Source: Sporosarcina luteola
GTDB lineage: Bacteria > Bacillota > Bacilli > Bacillales_A > Planococcaceae
Direction of reading: 5' to 3'
Length of the DNA stretch: 64,000 nt
Assembly (NCBI RefSeq): GCF_023715535.1
Contig: NZ_JAMBOI010000004.1
Coordinates: forward strand, 1-64,000
Made by a program: the position numbers and the translations under genes. The notes beneath the pieces were generated by a model. That model saw nothing but the letters and a program-made list of their open reading frames with translations. It did not search any database and was not told where the DNA came from. Of this stretch, positions 38,920 through 47,399 are shown piece after piece (the first letter of the stretch is position 1; each line of letters begins with the position of its first letter).

Positions 38920-38981
38920 TTCGTTCCCTCCGGCCGTGATATACTACTCCTATGCTGATTTTACCATAAGGAGCGAATGTT

Positions 38982-40190
38982 TTGATTCCAAAATTAGATG
39001 TATATAAAGAACGATTTGACATAAATAGTGATGATGAAATAAAGCCGGGACTCGATTGCATCCGTGCTGCCCTTCGGAAAGTCGGAAATCCGGAAAAGGG
39101 GTTGCGGGTCATCCATGTGGCGGGCACGAACGGCAAAGGCTCCACCATCGCTTATATGGAATCCATCTTGAAAGAGCATGGATTTTCGACAGGCGTCTTT
39201 TCATCTCCGGCATTGGTCGATGTGCATGACCAAATCCGTATGAATGGCATGCCAATCAGCCCGGAAGAAATGGACAAGACTTTCATGACGATGAAAGAAG
39301 CGGGGCTTAGCGGCATGTTAACCGATTTTGAATTGTTGACAGTTGCGGCCTTCATTACATTTGAACGGCTGTCTCCGGATTATGTCTTGCTTGAATGCGG
39401 AATGGGAGGCAGTTTGGACAGTACGAATGTCGTTATGCCGCTCGTCTCTGTCATCCCTTCGATCGCATTGGATCACGTCGGGTTTCTTGGGGAGACGATT
39501 GAGGAAGTTGCTGGCCATAAGGCGGGGATCATTAAAGAGGATACGCCCGTAGTTGTAGGACCCCTGACAAATGAGGCAATGGAAGTGATCCGAATGAAAG
39601 TACAAGAGACAAAAAGCGAATTGCTTATATATGGGGAAGCCTTCGACCTATTACATGGCGAGTTCATTGGAGAGTCATTTCAGGTGTCAATTAAGGAACG
39701 TAGGATGAAAGGCCCTCATCAGGCGATAAATGCGGCAATCGCAATCGAGGCATTGCTGCACGCGAAAATCTCTCTGAATGAGGAATTTGTTGCGAAAGGT
39801 GTTGCAGCTGCATCATTGCCTTACCGATTCCAGGAAATCAATGATGGTGTCTTTATCGACGGGGCACATAACCCGGCTGCTGCCAAAGCACTCACCGAGA
39901 CGATCAAGTCTGAATTCCCCGGTGAAAAAGTAGACTTTATCATTGGTATGTTGAAAACGAAAGACATTAAAAACACGCTTGATGAATTGATTCCTGTCGC
40001 CGCTTCCTTCACTTTCGTCACTTTTCCCCATCCGCAAGCTGCCTCAGGAGAGGAATTAATGTCCAGTTGTCAGTATAATAGAAAAAGGGTGACAAAACAA
40101 ATAGATGATACTATAATACTAAGTAGGAGAAATGATAGGAAGATAATAGTCTCAGGGTCCCTCTATTTGATTAGCAGTCTTTTGGACTAG
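38982..40190 (+). CDS. folC: folylpolyglutamate/dihydrofolate synthase
   Basis: TTG 38982 is preceded by AAGGAGCG at the right distance, giving 402 residues starting MIPKLDVYKERF. Motifs are P-loop GTNGKGST, SPALVDVHDQIRMNG, the Mur-ligase-type LECGMGGSLDSTNVV and the ligase-domain DGAHNPAAA. It adds glutamates to folates. The conserved order valS-folC of Bacillales is interrupted only by the repeat array and ATP-grasp pair. Confidence 0.93.
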   Translation: MIPKLDVYKERFDINSDDEIKPGLDCIRAALRKVGNPEKGLRVIHVAGTNGKGSTIAYMESILKEHGFSTGVFSSPALVDVHDQIRMNGMPISPEEMDKTFMTMKEAGLSGMLTDFELLTVAAFITFERLSPDYVLLECGMGGSLDSTNVVMPLVSVIPSIALDHVGFLGETIEEVAGHKAGIIKEDTPVVVGPLTNEAMEVIRMKVQETKSELLIYGEAFDLLHGEFIGESFQVSIKERRMKGPHQAINAAIAIEALLHAKISLNEEFVAKGVAAASLPYRFQEINDGVFIDGAHNPAAAKALTETIKSEFPGEKVDFIIGMLKTKDIKNTLDELIPVAASFTFVTFPHPQAASGEELMSSCQYNRKRVTKQIDDTIILSRRNDRKIIVSGSLYLISSLLD

Positions 40191-40283
40191 TGAATTCATC
40201 GAGGCTAGATCGCTTTCAATTTGGACAACTCCCTATTATTTCATATAAAGTAAATATGGATCTTTAAAAGGGGGGCATGAAGG

Positions 40284-41987
40284 GTGTCTGAAAAAAAGTG
40301 GTCTACACTCAGTCTATTTATCATTTGGTTGCTCATCGTTCCCCCCGGAATCAGTTATTTTCTTATAACTCAAATGCCTGAAAGCATCAATGTTGTCTAT
40401 TTGGCCCTTTTTATTCTATTTGGAGTGCTGACAGCTCTTTTTCCGATTAAGCGGGATGGAAAACCGATCACGTTAGTCATGTGGGCGACGTTGCCGGCCT
40501 TCCTCATGTATGGAATTGCAATTGAAATGATTGTTATGCAACTCTCTATTATTGCCACACTCTTTGTGTCCAAGAGGTATCAAAAGCAATCACACCGATT
40601 TTTCCTAAACTCCATAATGATGTTCATTTTATCCCTTGTAGCTGCCGCCGCCTTCTATGTAGTCGGTGTGCAACCCGGCTCAATGGACTTCTGGCCGCTT
40701 CTGATGGGTGTCGCAGTATATAGGTTGGTCCATACGACTACGAATTTCGGTTTGTTGAATATGTATTTTGAAGCAAAAGGAACGAAAAAAACTTACACGA
40801 TAAAAGACATTATCTTCGAGTACGCGACATTCATAATTATATTGCCATTGGCTCTTACCTTCTATTTGACACTTAATATGGTCGGCATCGCTTCTTTTTT
40901 ACTATTAGGGTTTCCTTATTTCATGACAATTGCTATTATTCGTCTGCATAGCCGCTCCGAAAGTATTAATGAGTATATAAAAATAGCAGGGCAAATTGGA
41001 AGTGACCTTTCCGTCATGACGGATGAAGAGTCAGTTTCCACAGAATTTATCAAGAAGACGAGTGAGTTATTCAGAGCCGATTATGTCTTTCTCTTCACGA
41101 ATCATGATCAATGGCTAGAGCTGGAAAAATGGTATGAAAGAAATCGGTTTGTCAAAAGATCTTTCCAGACAATCCCGATCGGTGAAGGCATTGCAGGGAA
41201 GATATTGGAGACGAAGGAGCCGGTCATCTACTCGAAGCGTAAAGACTGGGAACAACAAGCAACGGTTTCGGCTCCTGATGACATGGAAAGCGTTCTTTGC
41301 ATCCCATTGGCCCATAACAATGAAACGAAAGGAATCCTCCTCTTAGGTTCCAATCGGAAAGCCGCATTCGGGGATCATCAGTTGAAGATTTTGGATTTGC
41401 TCGGGTCGTATTATATTGTAGCTCTCGAAAAAGCAAGCTACGTACAAGAGGCATTGCAACGTAGTGAAAGATGTGCATTGACGAAACTATATAATTACCG
41501 GTATTTGGAAGAAAGATTGCACTTTGAAATGAATCGTATGAGCATGGGGGATATCGATGATTTATCTGTCATTATGCTTGATATCGATCATTTTAAAAAA
41601 GTGAATGATACTTTCGGCCACCAGAGCGGAAACGATATCTTATACGGTCTGGCAAGAATTCTAGAGAAAGCACTGCCGGATTATGGAACGATCGGACGGT
41701 ATGGGGGCGAGGAGTTTGTCTATTTATTGCCGGACTTCTCAAAAGCAGAGGCAGTCGCATTTGCAGAACGTCTCCGATTGCTCATCAGGCAGCATGTCTT
41801 TACAATCATCCCCGATTTAGGTGATGACAAGTATCCGGTGAAAGTGTCCATCACATCCAGTGTCGGAGTAGCGAATGCACCAAACGACACCGATGAAGCG
41901 ATGAATTTATTGCGCAATGCAGATCGAGCTTTATACATCGGGGCGAAGCAAGCGGGAAGAGACCGGGTTGCTGAATATGTAAGATGA
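40284..41987 (+). CDS. membrane GAF-GGDEF diguanylate cyclase, paralogue 1
   Basis: A 567-residue protein from GTG 40284. Six to seven transmembrane helices occupy residues ~8-215, a GAF domain ~235-385 (GEGIAGKILETKEPVIY, VLCIPLAHNNETKGILLLGS), and a GGDEF domain follows with GRYGGEEFVYLLP; GGEEF at residues 474-478 is an active form. No RxxD I-site is present five residues ahead, so product inhibition may be absent. It lies 18 bases before a close paralogue and upstream of the type IV pilus genes. Confidence 0.85.
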   Translation: MSEKKWSTLSLFIIWLLIVPPGISYFLITQMPESINVVYLALFILFGVLTALFPIKRDGKPITLVMWATLPAFLMYGIAIEMIVMQLSIIATLFVSKRYQKQSHRFFLNSIMMFILSLVAAAAFYVVGVQPGSMDFWPLLMGVAVYRLVHTTTNFGLLNMYFEAKGTKKTYTIKDIIFEYATFIIILPLALTFYLTLNMVGIASFLLLGFPYFMTIAIIRLHSRSESINEYIKIAGQIGSDLSVMTDEESVSTEFIKKTSELFRADYVFLFTNHDQWLELEKWYERNRFVKRSFQTIPIGEGIAGKILETKEPVIYSKRKDWEQQATVSAPDDMESVLCIPLAHNNETKGILLLGSNRKAAFGDHQLKILDLLGSYYIVALEKASYVQEALQRSERCALTKLYNYRYLEERLHFEMNRMSMGDIDDLSVIMLDIDHFKKVNDTFGHQSGNDILYGLARILEKALPDYGTIGRYGGEEFVYLLPDFSKAEAVAFAERLRLLIRQHVFTIIPDLGDDKYPVKVSITSSVGVANAPNDTDEAMNLLRNADRALYIGAKQAGRDRVAEYVR

Positions 41988-42005
41988 CAGAGGAGGGAAT
42001 AGGAA

Positions 42006-43733
42006 TTGATAGTGACAGCTCATCAAAAAAGAACGATCTATATTCTGTGGCTTCTTATCGTTCCTATAATTTTTTACATTGCCCTCAACTTCTTTCCGGC
42101 GGCATCATACGATTATGTAGATATGGTCATCTATTTAAGCATTTTAATTGCAACATTGATGACTTCAATAGCATTGGACAATGTAAGTATTACATTGGAA
42201 AGATGGGTCATTTTCTCAATCTTTTTTCAATACGGTATTGTGGCTGAAATGATATTCATGCAAATAGCGATTTTTGTTTTGCTTTACACTTTGAAGTCTC
42301 CGACGCCAAAAGGTTTTCGGTTAGGATTTAACTCAATCAATTTTGCTGTAGTTTCCGTACTAAGTGGCTCCATATTTTACGCTATCGGAGGATCACTTCA
42401 AGAGATGTCATTAGGTTCATTCTTGCTCTCAGGTTTCCTTTATGCATCCGCATATTCATTGATTAATTGTACAATCATCTATATCTATTTAAGATGGCTG
42501 AAAGCCGAAACTTCACGAATAATAAAAATAGCATGGTGGGATTATGTTTCCACAATACTCCTCCTACCGTTTGCTATTACGTTTTGTCTTCTTATGCAGC
42601 AATTTGGCAGTAAAGCATTTTTGCTGATTGGCGTTCCATTTATAATTGTCCTGCTCGTGTCAAGCAACTATATGAAGTCGAACAAGTTGAATGAAGTCTT
42701 ATCCTCATCCACGGTAATCGGCCATCAGCTGGCGGAAAGATTACGAGTCGAGGATGTGTTCCTCACATTCATTGATAAAATCAAAGATGTTATCACTTAC
42801 GACAGCGCCTATATCGTTGATTTAAGGATGGGTGAAAACCTCGTTATGCTCGCACATAAAGAAGGCGAATTTTGTAACGGTGAGGCGAACAGATTTTCAT
42901 TTCCACAAAAGAAGTCCGAAGGGGATGGCTTGGACGTGGAATCGACAAAGTTGTTTTTGAATAAAAAGAGTATCAGCTCGCTCGTAGGATATACATTCGA
43001 CCCCGCCGTTGAAAGTGTTATGACGGCTCCAATTAAGAGGAACCAAAAGACGGAAGCCTTCCTGATCCTGACTTCCAATCAACGGTATGCATTTGAAGAA
43101 ATGCAAGTGAAGATTGTGGATCTCTTGACCGGCTATTTTGCAACCGCAGTCGAAAAAGCAAGATATTATGAGCGGACCGTGGAAAAAAGTGTACGATGCG
43201 GATTGACAGGGCTTTACAATTTCCGTTATTTAGAATCAAAGCTGGATGAAGAAGTTATCCGTTACCACACTGGCGAAATCTCCACCATGTCCGCAATCAT
43301 TCTCGATATCGACCACTTCAAGTCTGTCAACGATACGTACGGCCACCAAAGCGGAAATGATCTGCTTTGTACATTCGCGGCACTCTTAAGAAGCTACCAA
43401 ACATCTGAAATGACATTGGCCAGGTACGGCGGCGAAGAGTTCGTAATGATCCTGCCGAATTATGAAAAAGATGAAGCTGTGGATCTTGCTGAGACAATTC
43501 GAAAAGAAGTGGAAGAATCCAATTTCAGGATCATACCGGATTTATCCGAGGACCGTGAACCGACAATCGTCAACATGACAGTGAGCGTTGGAGTCGCAAC
43601 AATGCCGATGGACGCAAAAGACGGAAAAGAATTGCTGCGCAATGCAGATAGGGCGCTATATATCGGCGGCAAACAGGCAGGCCGCAACCGGGTAGGGGTT
43701 TATGAAGAAGAAAAAGAGAATGTGGTAAGTTGA
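42006..43733 (+). CDS. membrane GAF-GGDEF diguanylate cyclase, paralogue 2
   Basis: The 575-residue protein repeats the layout of its upstream neighbour: six to seven N-terminal membrane helices, a GAF-like domain (~240-390) and GGDEF with GGEEF at about residue 475 (LARYGGEEFVMILP). The I-site is again missing. GAGGAGGGAATAGGA precedes TTG 42006; GTG 42012 is an alternative start. The two genes appear to be one transcription unit ending at the terminator at 43734. Confidence 0.85.
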   Translation: MIVTAHQKRTIYILWLLIVPIIFYIALNFFPAASYDYVDMVIYLSILIATLMTSIALDNVSITLERWVIFSIFFQYGIVAEMIFMQIAIFVLLYTLKSPTPKGFRLGFNSINFAVVSVLSGSIFYAIGGSLQEMSLGSFLLSGFLYASAYSLINCTIIYIYLRWLKAETSRIIKIAWWDYVSTILLLPFAITFCLLMQQFGSKAFLLIGVPFIIVLLVSSNYMKSNKLNEVLSSSTVIGHQLAERLRVEDVFLTFIDKIKDVITYDSAYIVDLRMGENLVMLAHKEGEFCNGEANRFSFPQKKSEGDGLDVESTKLFLNKKSISSLVGYTFDPAVESVMTAPIKRNQKTEAFLILTSNQRYAFEEMQVKIVDLLTGYFATAVEKARYYERTVEKSVRCGLTGLYNFRYLESKLDEEVIRYHTGEISTMSAIILDIDHFKSVNDTYGHQSGNDLLCTFAALLRSYQTSEMTLARYGGEEFVMILPNYEKDEAVDLAETIRKEVEESNFRIIPDLSEDREPTIVNMTVSVGVATMPMDAKDGKELLRNADRALYIGGKQAGRNRVGVYEEEKENVVS

Positions 43734-43758
43734 AGACCGGCGGATGTCGGTCTTTTTC
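43734..43758 (+). terminator. terminator of the cyclase pair
   Basis: AGACCG pairs with CGGTCT around an eight-base loop, followed by a T-run. It overlaps the stop codon region of the second cyclase. Confidence 0.75.
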
Positions 43759-43787
43759 TATGATTTTTTACTATTTTTATTGACTAG

Positions 43788-43816
43788 TTGATTAGTTCAG
43801 ACAGATTTTGTATGCT
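43788..43816 (+). promoter_or_regulatory. candidate promoter of the pilus operon
   Basis: TTGATT (43788-43793) and TATGCT (43811-43816) have a 17-base spacer and a TG just ahead of the -10 element. They lie 31 bases before the first pilin-like gene. Confidence 0.5.
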
Positions 43817-43846
43817 GTAAGTAATAGAACCATAAAAAGGTAGGCG

Positions 43847-44281
43847 ATGTTTCCAATGAGAGGCCATGAGGTTAATGAAAAAGGGATGACCCTTGTCGAA
43901 ATCCTGGCTGCCCTCGTCATATTGGGCATCGTCTTTGTTGGGTTTATGTCGATTTTTCCGCAGATGACTAATTTTAATGAGAAGACTGAGATGAAGTTGA
44001 AATCTATGAATGAGGCTAGAGTGTTATTAGATAGTTTTCAAAAATCATATACATCAAATGAATTCAAATCTGCTTTCACATCAGAAAAAGGATATTCTCT
44101 TATAAATAAAAAGGAATGGGTTCGGACCGATGGACGAATTGAATATCGTATTAAAAAAGACGCCACTTTAGAAGCGGGAGATGCAAAAGGTGAGAAGAGC
44201 CTACATGAAATTCATATTTCAATTCAGAAGGACGGCAAAGTTATCAGTAAGACGTTCGGCTATATTGAGGTCGTCAACTGA
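43847..44281 (+). CDS. type IV minor prepilin (PilV/GspI-like)
   Basis: A 144-residue prepilin with leader MFPMRGHEVNEKG cleaved before MTLVEILAALVILGIVFVGF, carrying the Glu5 residue needed for assembly. The hydrophobic N-helix and short globular tail fit a minor pilin. Start could be ATG 43847 or 43856. It should be processed by the PilD encoded at 54274 and sit at the pilus tip or priming complex. It opens the pilus operon. Confidence 0.8.
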   Translation: MFPMRGHEVNEKGMTLVEILAALVILGIVFVGFMSIFPQMTNFNEKTEMKLKSMNEARVLLDSFQKSYTSNEFKSAFTSEKGYSLINKKEWVRTDGRIEYRIKKDATLEAGDAKGEKSLHEIHISIQKDGKVISKTFGYIEVVN

Positions 44282-44729
44282 GAAAATAGCTAAAGTGCCG
44301 GCCCGTCAATTGGGAATGACGTTAGTAGAGGTGCTTGCTGTTCTTCTGCTGACTTCACTTGTCATGATATCGATTTGGACAACGGTACTTACGAGTATGA
44401 AATATAATATTACGGAAACTAAAAAGTTAAGGATACAGGAAGAGGCCAATTATATAATTGCTGAAATGCAAAGGATTCATAGGCAGTGTGATCATTATGA
44501 AATTGAAATAGAAGACACGAAAATAGCGATGAAAAATTGTGAGGGACCCATAAATGGTAAGGTAATAAGCGAACGATTCAATTTCCGAGGAACATCCTAT
44601 TGGGAAGGCAAAGTCGATGCAAAAAGAGAAAACGCAAATGTTGATTTTAATTTATTCATAAAAGACCTTGAGAATGAAAAGCTAAATGTTGAGCTTAATA
44701 CGAGAATAACACGATATAAAGTACAGTAA
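44265..44729 (+). CDS. type IV minor prepilin (PilW/GspJ-like)
   Basis: The frame is open from 44181, but that start lies deep inside the previous gene. TTG 44265 overlaps the previous stop by a few codons and gives a 154-residue prepilin with leader ending RQLG, cleaved before MTLVEVLAVLLLTSLVMISIW (split here by the Glu5 position). No clear ribosome site is seen, so coupling to the upstream gene is likely. The rest is a charged globular domain with two Cys (HRQCDHY, KNCEGP). Confidence 0.7.
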   Translation: MRSSTEKIAKVPARQLGMTLVEVLAVLLLTSLVMISIWTTVLTSMKYNITETKKLRIQEEANYIIAEMQRIHRQCDHYEIEIEDTKIAMKNCEGPINGKVISERFNFRGTSYWEGKVDAKRENANVDFNLFIKDLENEKLNVELNTRITRYKVQ

Positions 44730-44748
44730 GTGAATGGGGGAATTACCT

Positions 44749-45957
44749 ATGAAATATCGTAATGAACAAGGATACGCTCTACTTTTAGTCTTGTTCTTAA
44801 TCGTATTCATAATTACAATCACCGCTGTCTTTTTACGAGGTTCAGTTAGTAATGCCAAGCAAGAACAGCTAACTGATGTTAGCCACTTGAAAGTGGTAGC
44901 AGCGGAGGCAGGGGTCGATTATTATAAGAATTACCTTTCAAATTTTTACTTTTCAATTGTGCCGGACCTGGAAAGATTCATCCAGGAAGATATAAAAAAG
45001 CAGCTTAACAACCTCAATAATAAAGCTAAAGTTATTGACTATAATATAACCAGAAAAAATACAACAAAAGAATTAGAGAGGATTTTTAATAAAGAAATTT
45101 TGGGGAGTTCAAAAGGAAAGAATATCGAACAATATAGTTTTGAAGTAGAAGCTACTTCTGTCACAGGGTTCCCCGAAACGTATACCGTTATTGTGGAAGG
45201 GATTTCAGTCGGTAGAAAAAATGGAACTGGGAAAGTGATTTCATTTGAGCAGTTATTTAATATACCCGACCTAAGCGGATCATCGAATTCAAGTGGGGGT
45301 GGGATGGGATCCACTCCTAATATGCATAAACTTTATCCGGATAATGTAGGGGCTACTGATTGTGAAATTAATAAGAAGTTATCAAAGGTGACATGTAAAG
45401 GTGCTAAAAATGGCGGGTATGATAGTGTGTATAACTCAACTGTTTATTTTTCGGATGGATTTGTTGGTCCTAATGGAAATTTTGACGTGAGATACTCTAA
45501 ATTATATAGCAAAGGTGCTTTAGAAGTTCATGTATTCAATAATCTGAATGAGTCAGACCTAATTATAGATGGCAGTTTTAAGGTGAAGCAAAACATGAAT
45601 AATATTAATAACTCTTCGATTAAAGTTAACGGAGCATTGGACATTAATAGTAACGTGCAGAATATGACTAAATCTACAATGATAATTAGAGGAGCTGCCC
45701 ATTTTAAGGGGCACTTGGATCTTCACAACTCACTTGTTTGCGTTAGTGACTCATCTAAAGTAGAAGGAAATTTAACTGTTGGACAAGGGAGTAAACTAAT
45801 TCACATGGAACACTTTATAGTTAGTGGGAAAAAGGAAATACACGGAGAGATGATTCAAGTAAACAGTGAGAATGAGGTTTGGGAACAATGTAAATTAGGA
45901 AATAGTAACTCGGTTGGATGGACAAGTCCAATCATAGAAGATGTAAACTATGAATAA
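44749..45957 (+). CDS. PilX-like pilus protein with long C-terminal domain
   Basis: ATGGGGGAA forms the ribosome site, so ATG 44749 is the start and the protein is 402 residues. The N-terminus (NEQGYALLLVLFLIVFIITITAVFL) is a prepilin-like helix, but position 5 after the Gly is Leu, not Glu, as in PilX/GspK proteins. The C-terminal ~200 residues have repeats of short beta strands (KVKQNMNNINNSSIKVNGALDI, STMIIRGAAHFKGHLDLHNS, in part), resembling a beta-helix or bactofilin-like polymer. A tip or adhesin-like role is plausible. Confidence 0.65.
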   Translation: MKYRNEQGYALLLVLFLIVFIITITAVFLRGSVSNAKQEQLTDVSHLKVVAAEAGVDYYKNYLSNFYFSIVPDLERFIQEDIKKQLNNLNNKAKVIDYNITRKNTTKELERIFNKEILGSSKGKNIEQYSFEVEATSVTGFPETYTVIVEGISVGRKNGTGKVISFEQLFNIPDLSGSSNSSGGGMGSTPNMHKLYPDNVGATDCEINKKLSKVTCKGAKNGGYDSVYNSTVYFSDGFVGPNGNFDVRYSKLYSKGALEVHVFNNLNESDLIIDGSFKVKQNMNNINNSSIKVNGALDINSNVQNMTKSTMIIRGAAHFKGHLDLHNSLVCVSDSSKVEGNLTVGQGSKLIHMEHFIVSGKKEIHGEMIQVNSENEVWEQCKLGNSNSVGWTSPIIEDVNYE

Positions 45958-46016
45958 TTTGGGGTCTATAATGAAATTAGATGGATGAGATAAGTACATG
46001 AAAGAAGGTGTTCAAA

Positions 46017-47369
46017 GTGAATAGAAAGATAGTTACTATTATTATAGCGTCCTTATTCCTTTTGTTTATAATATCAGGTGTCGCTTTGGCATCGGATTTC
46101 CGCTTCAACAAACATTACGCTGAGTACACATTCATTGGCCCTTTCAACATATCCAACAAGAATGCAAAACAAGCAAAATCAAAATTAGCATCGAACCTAT
46201 CAGAACTTCAGACCAAATTAGAAGTAAACTTAATCTATCAAGACTTCCAATTCCCACTTCCACCTGAAACAATCAAATTCGATATCGATATGACCCTTGC
46301 TAACACGAATTCTGGTGAGGACAATCCAATTATCGCAACTGTTTCCCGTGAAGGATTGCAAACCGTTCTGAGCCAGGAACTTCCCAAGATTCAGCTCTCG
46401 GAAAACGCAATCAATTCGGTCGCTACAGGCATTGAAGAGGAATTACAAACAGGGATCATGCCTATAAATGTCCATATAACTGATTATCTTGGAGCCGGTG
46501 AGGTACAGAATGAAATTCTCACATCATCCGAATATAGCATTGACAGTATCTCGCCTGCTTTATCAAAAGCGATTCATGCATTGGACCAATCAGTTATAGG
46601 ACCATTTGAATCTTTTTCCATGTCGGAGGTATTGACAAGTCCTGAAATCGGACCGCTTATTGATGAGGAAATGACATTGCTTTCATCCATTTTATATAGC
46701 GCAGTTCTCCAAACAAATTTCCAAGTCGATGAGCGGAATGTCGGTACAGTTGTGTCTTCAACTATTCAACCCGGTTTCGAAGCGGCAATGAACCAGACAT
46801 TAGGTCTCGACCTAAAGTTTACGAACTCGAACAAGACGGATTTCACCATCCGGGCAGCCTGGTCATCTGGCACGATACACGTTTCGATTGAAGGCAGGCC
46901 GTTCTATTACACTTATGAACCTAGAGTTTCTAAATTAGAAACATATAAACCGAAGACTGTGCGTCAATACAGCACGTTTATCGATGATGGACAGGTCGTT
47001 GTTTCACACGAAGGCAAAGAAGGCATCGAAGCGATTGTAACACGCACGCTGTCTGTTGACGGAAAAGTTATTGATACGGAGAATATTTCCGAGGACTTTT
47101 ATGCACCAATCCATCGGGTTGAAATTCATCCACTGTCTAAAGATAAAGGATCTGCAACAGAAGACCCAATAGAGGCAGATAGTACTACTGACGAGGTAGT
47201 AGCCCCCCCACTTAATAACGAGACACAAACAAATCTAGATACTAAAACATATAATCCGGGAAAAGTGGAATCGAAAAACACCAATGCTGTTGATAAAACC
47301 AACACCAATGAGTCGACTGAAGAGGAAGTCATTTACGATAAAAGTGGCCTTCCGATATCAGGAAAATGA
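46017..47369 (+). CDS. VanW/G5-like exported protein of the pilus locus
   Basis: GTG 46017 (MNRKIVTIIIASLFLLF) is favoured by AAGAAGG. The ~450-residue protein has one N-terminal membrane anchor or uncleaved signal, then a VanW-like domain (ISPALSKAIHALDQSVIGPFESFSMSEVL, LLSSILYSAVLQTNFQVDER, LDLKFTNSNKTDFTIRA, in pieces) and a G5-like segment (IVTRTLSVDGKV). The GGGVCQ motif of canonical VanW is missing. The C-terminus is an acidic Thr/Glu-rich linker. VanW proteins recur near Gram-positive surface machinery; a wall-anchoring or pilus exit role is inference. Confidence 0.6.
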   Translation: MNRKIVTIIIASLFLLFIISGVALASDFRFNKHYAEYTFIGPFNISNKNAKQAKSKLASNLSELQTKLEVNLIYQDFQFPLPPETIKFDIDMTLANTNSGEDNPIIATVSREGLQTVLSQELPKIQLSENAINSVATGIEEELQTGIMPINVHITDYLGAGEVQNEILTSSEYSIDSISPALSKAIHALDQSVIGPFESFSMSEVLTSPEIGPLIDEEMTLLSSILYSAVLQTNFQVDERNVGTVVSSTIQPGFEAAMNQTLGLDLKFTNSNKTDFTIRAAWSSGTIHVSIEGRPFYYTYEPRVSKLETYKPKTVRQYSTFIDDGQVVVSHEGKEGIEAIVTRTLSVDGKVIDTENISEDFYAPIHRVEIHPLSKDKGSATEDPIEADSTTDEVVAPPLNNETQTNLDTKTYNPGKVESKNTNAVDKTNTNESTEEEVIYDKSGLPISGK

Positions 47370-47399
47370 CCGAGGCAGACAAGTGAAAGAGGGATGTAA

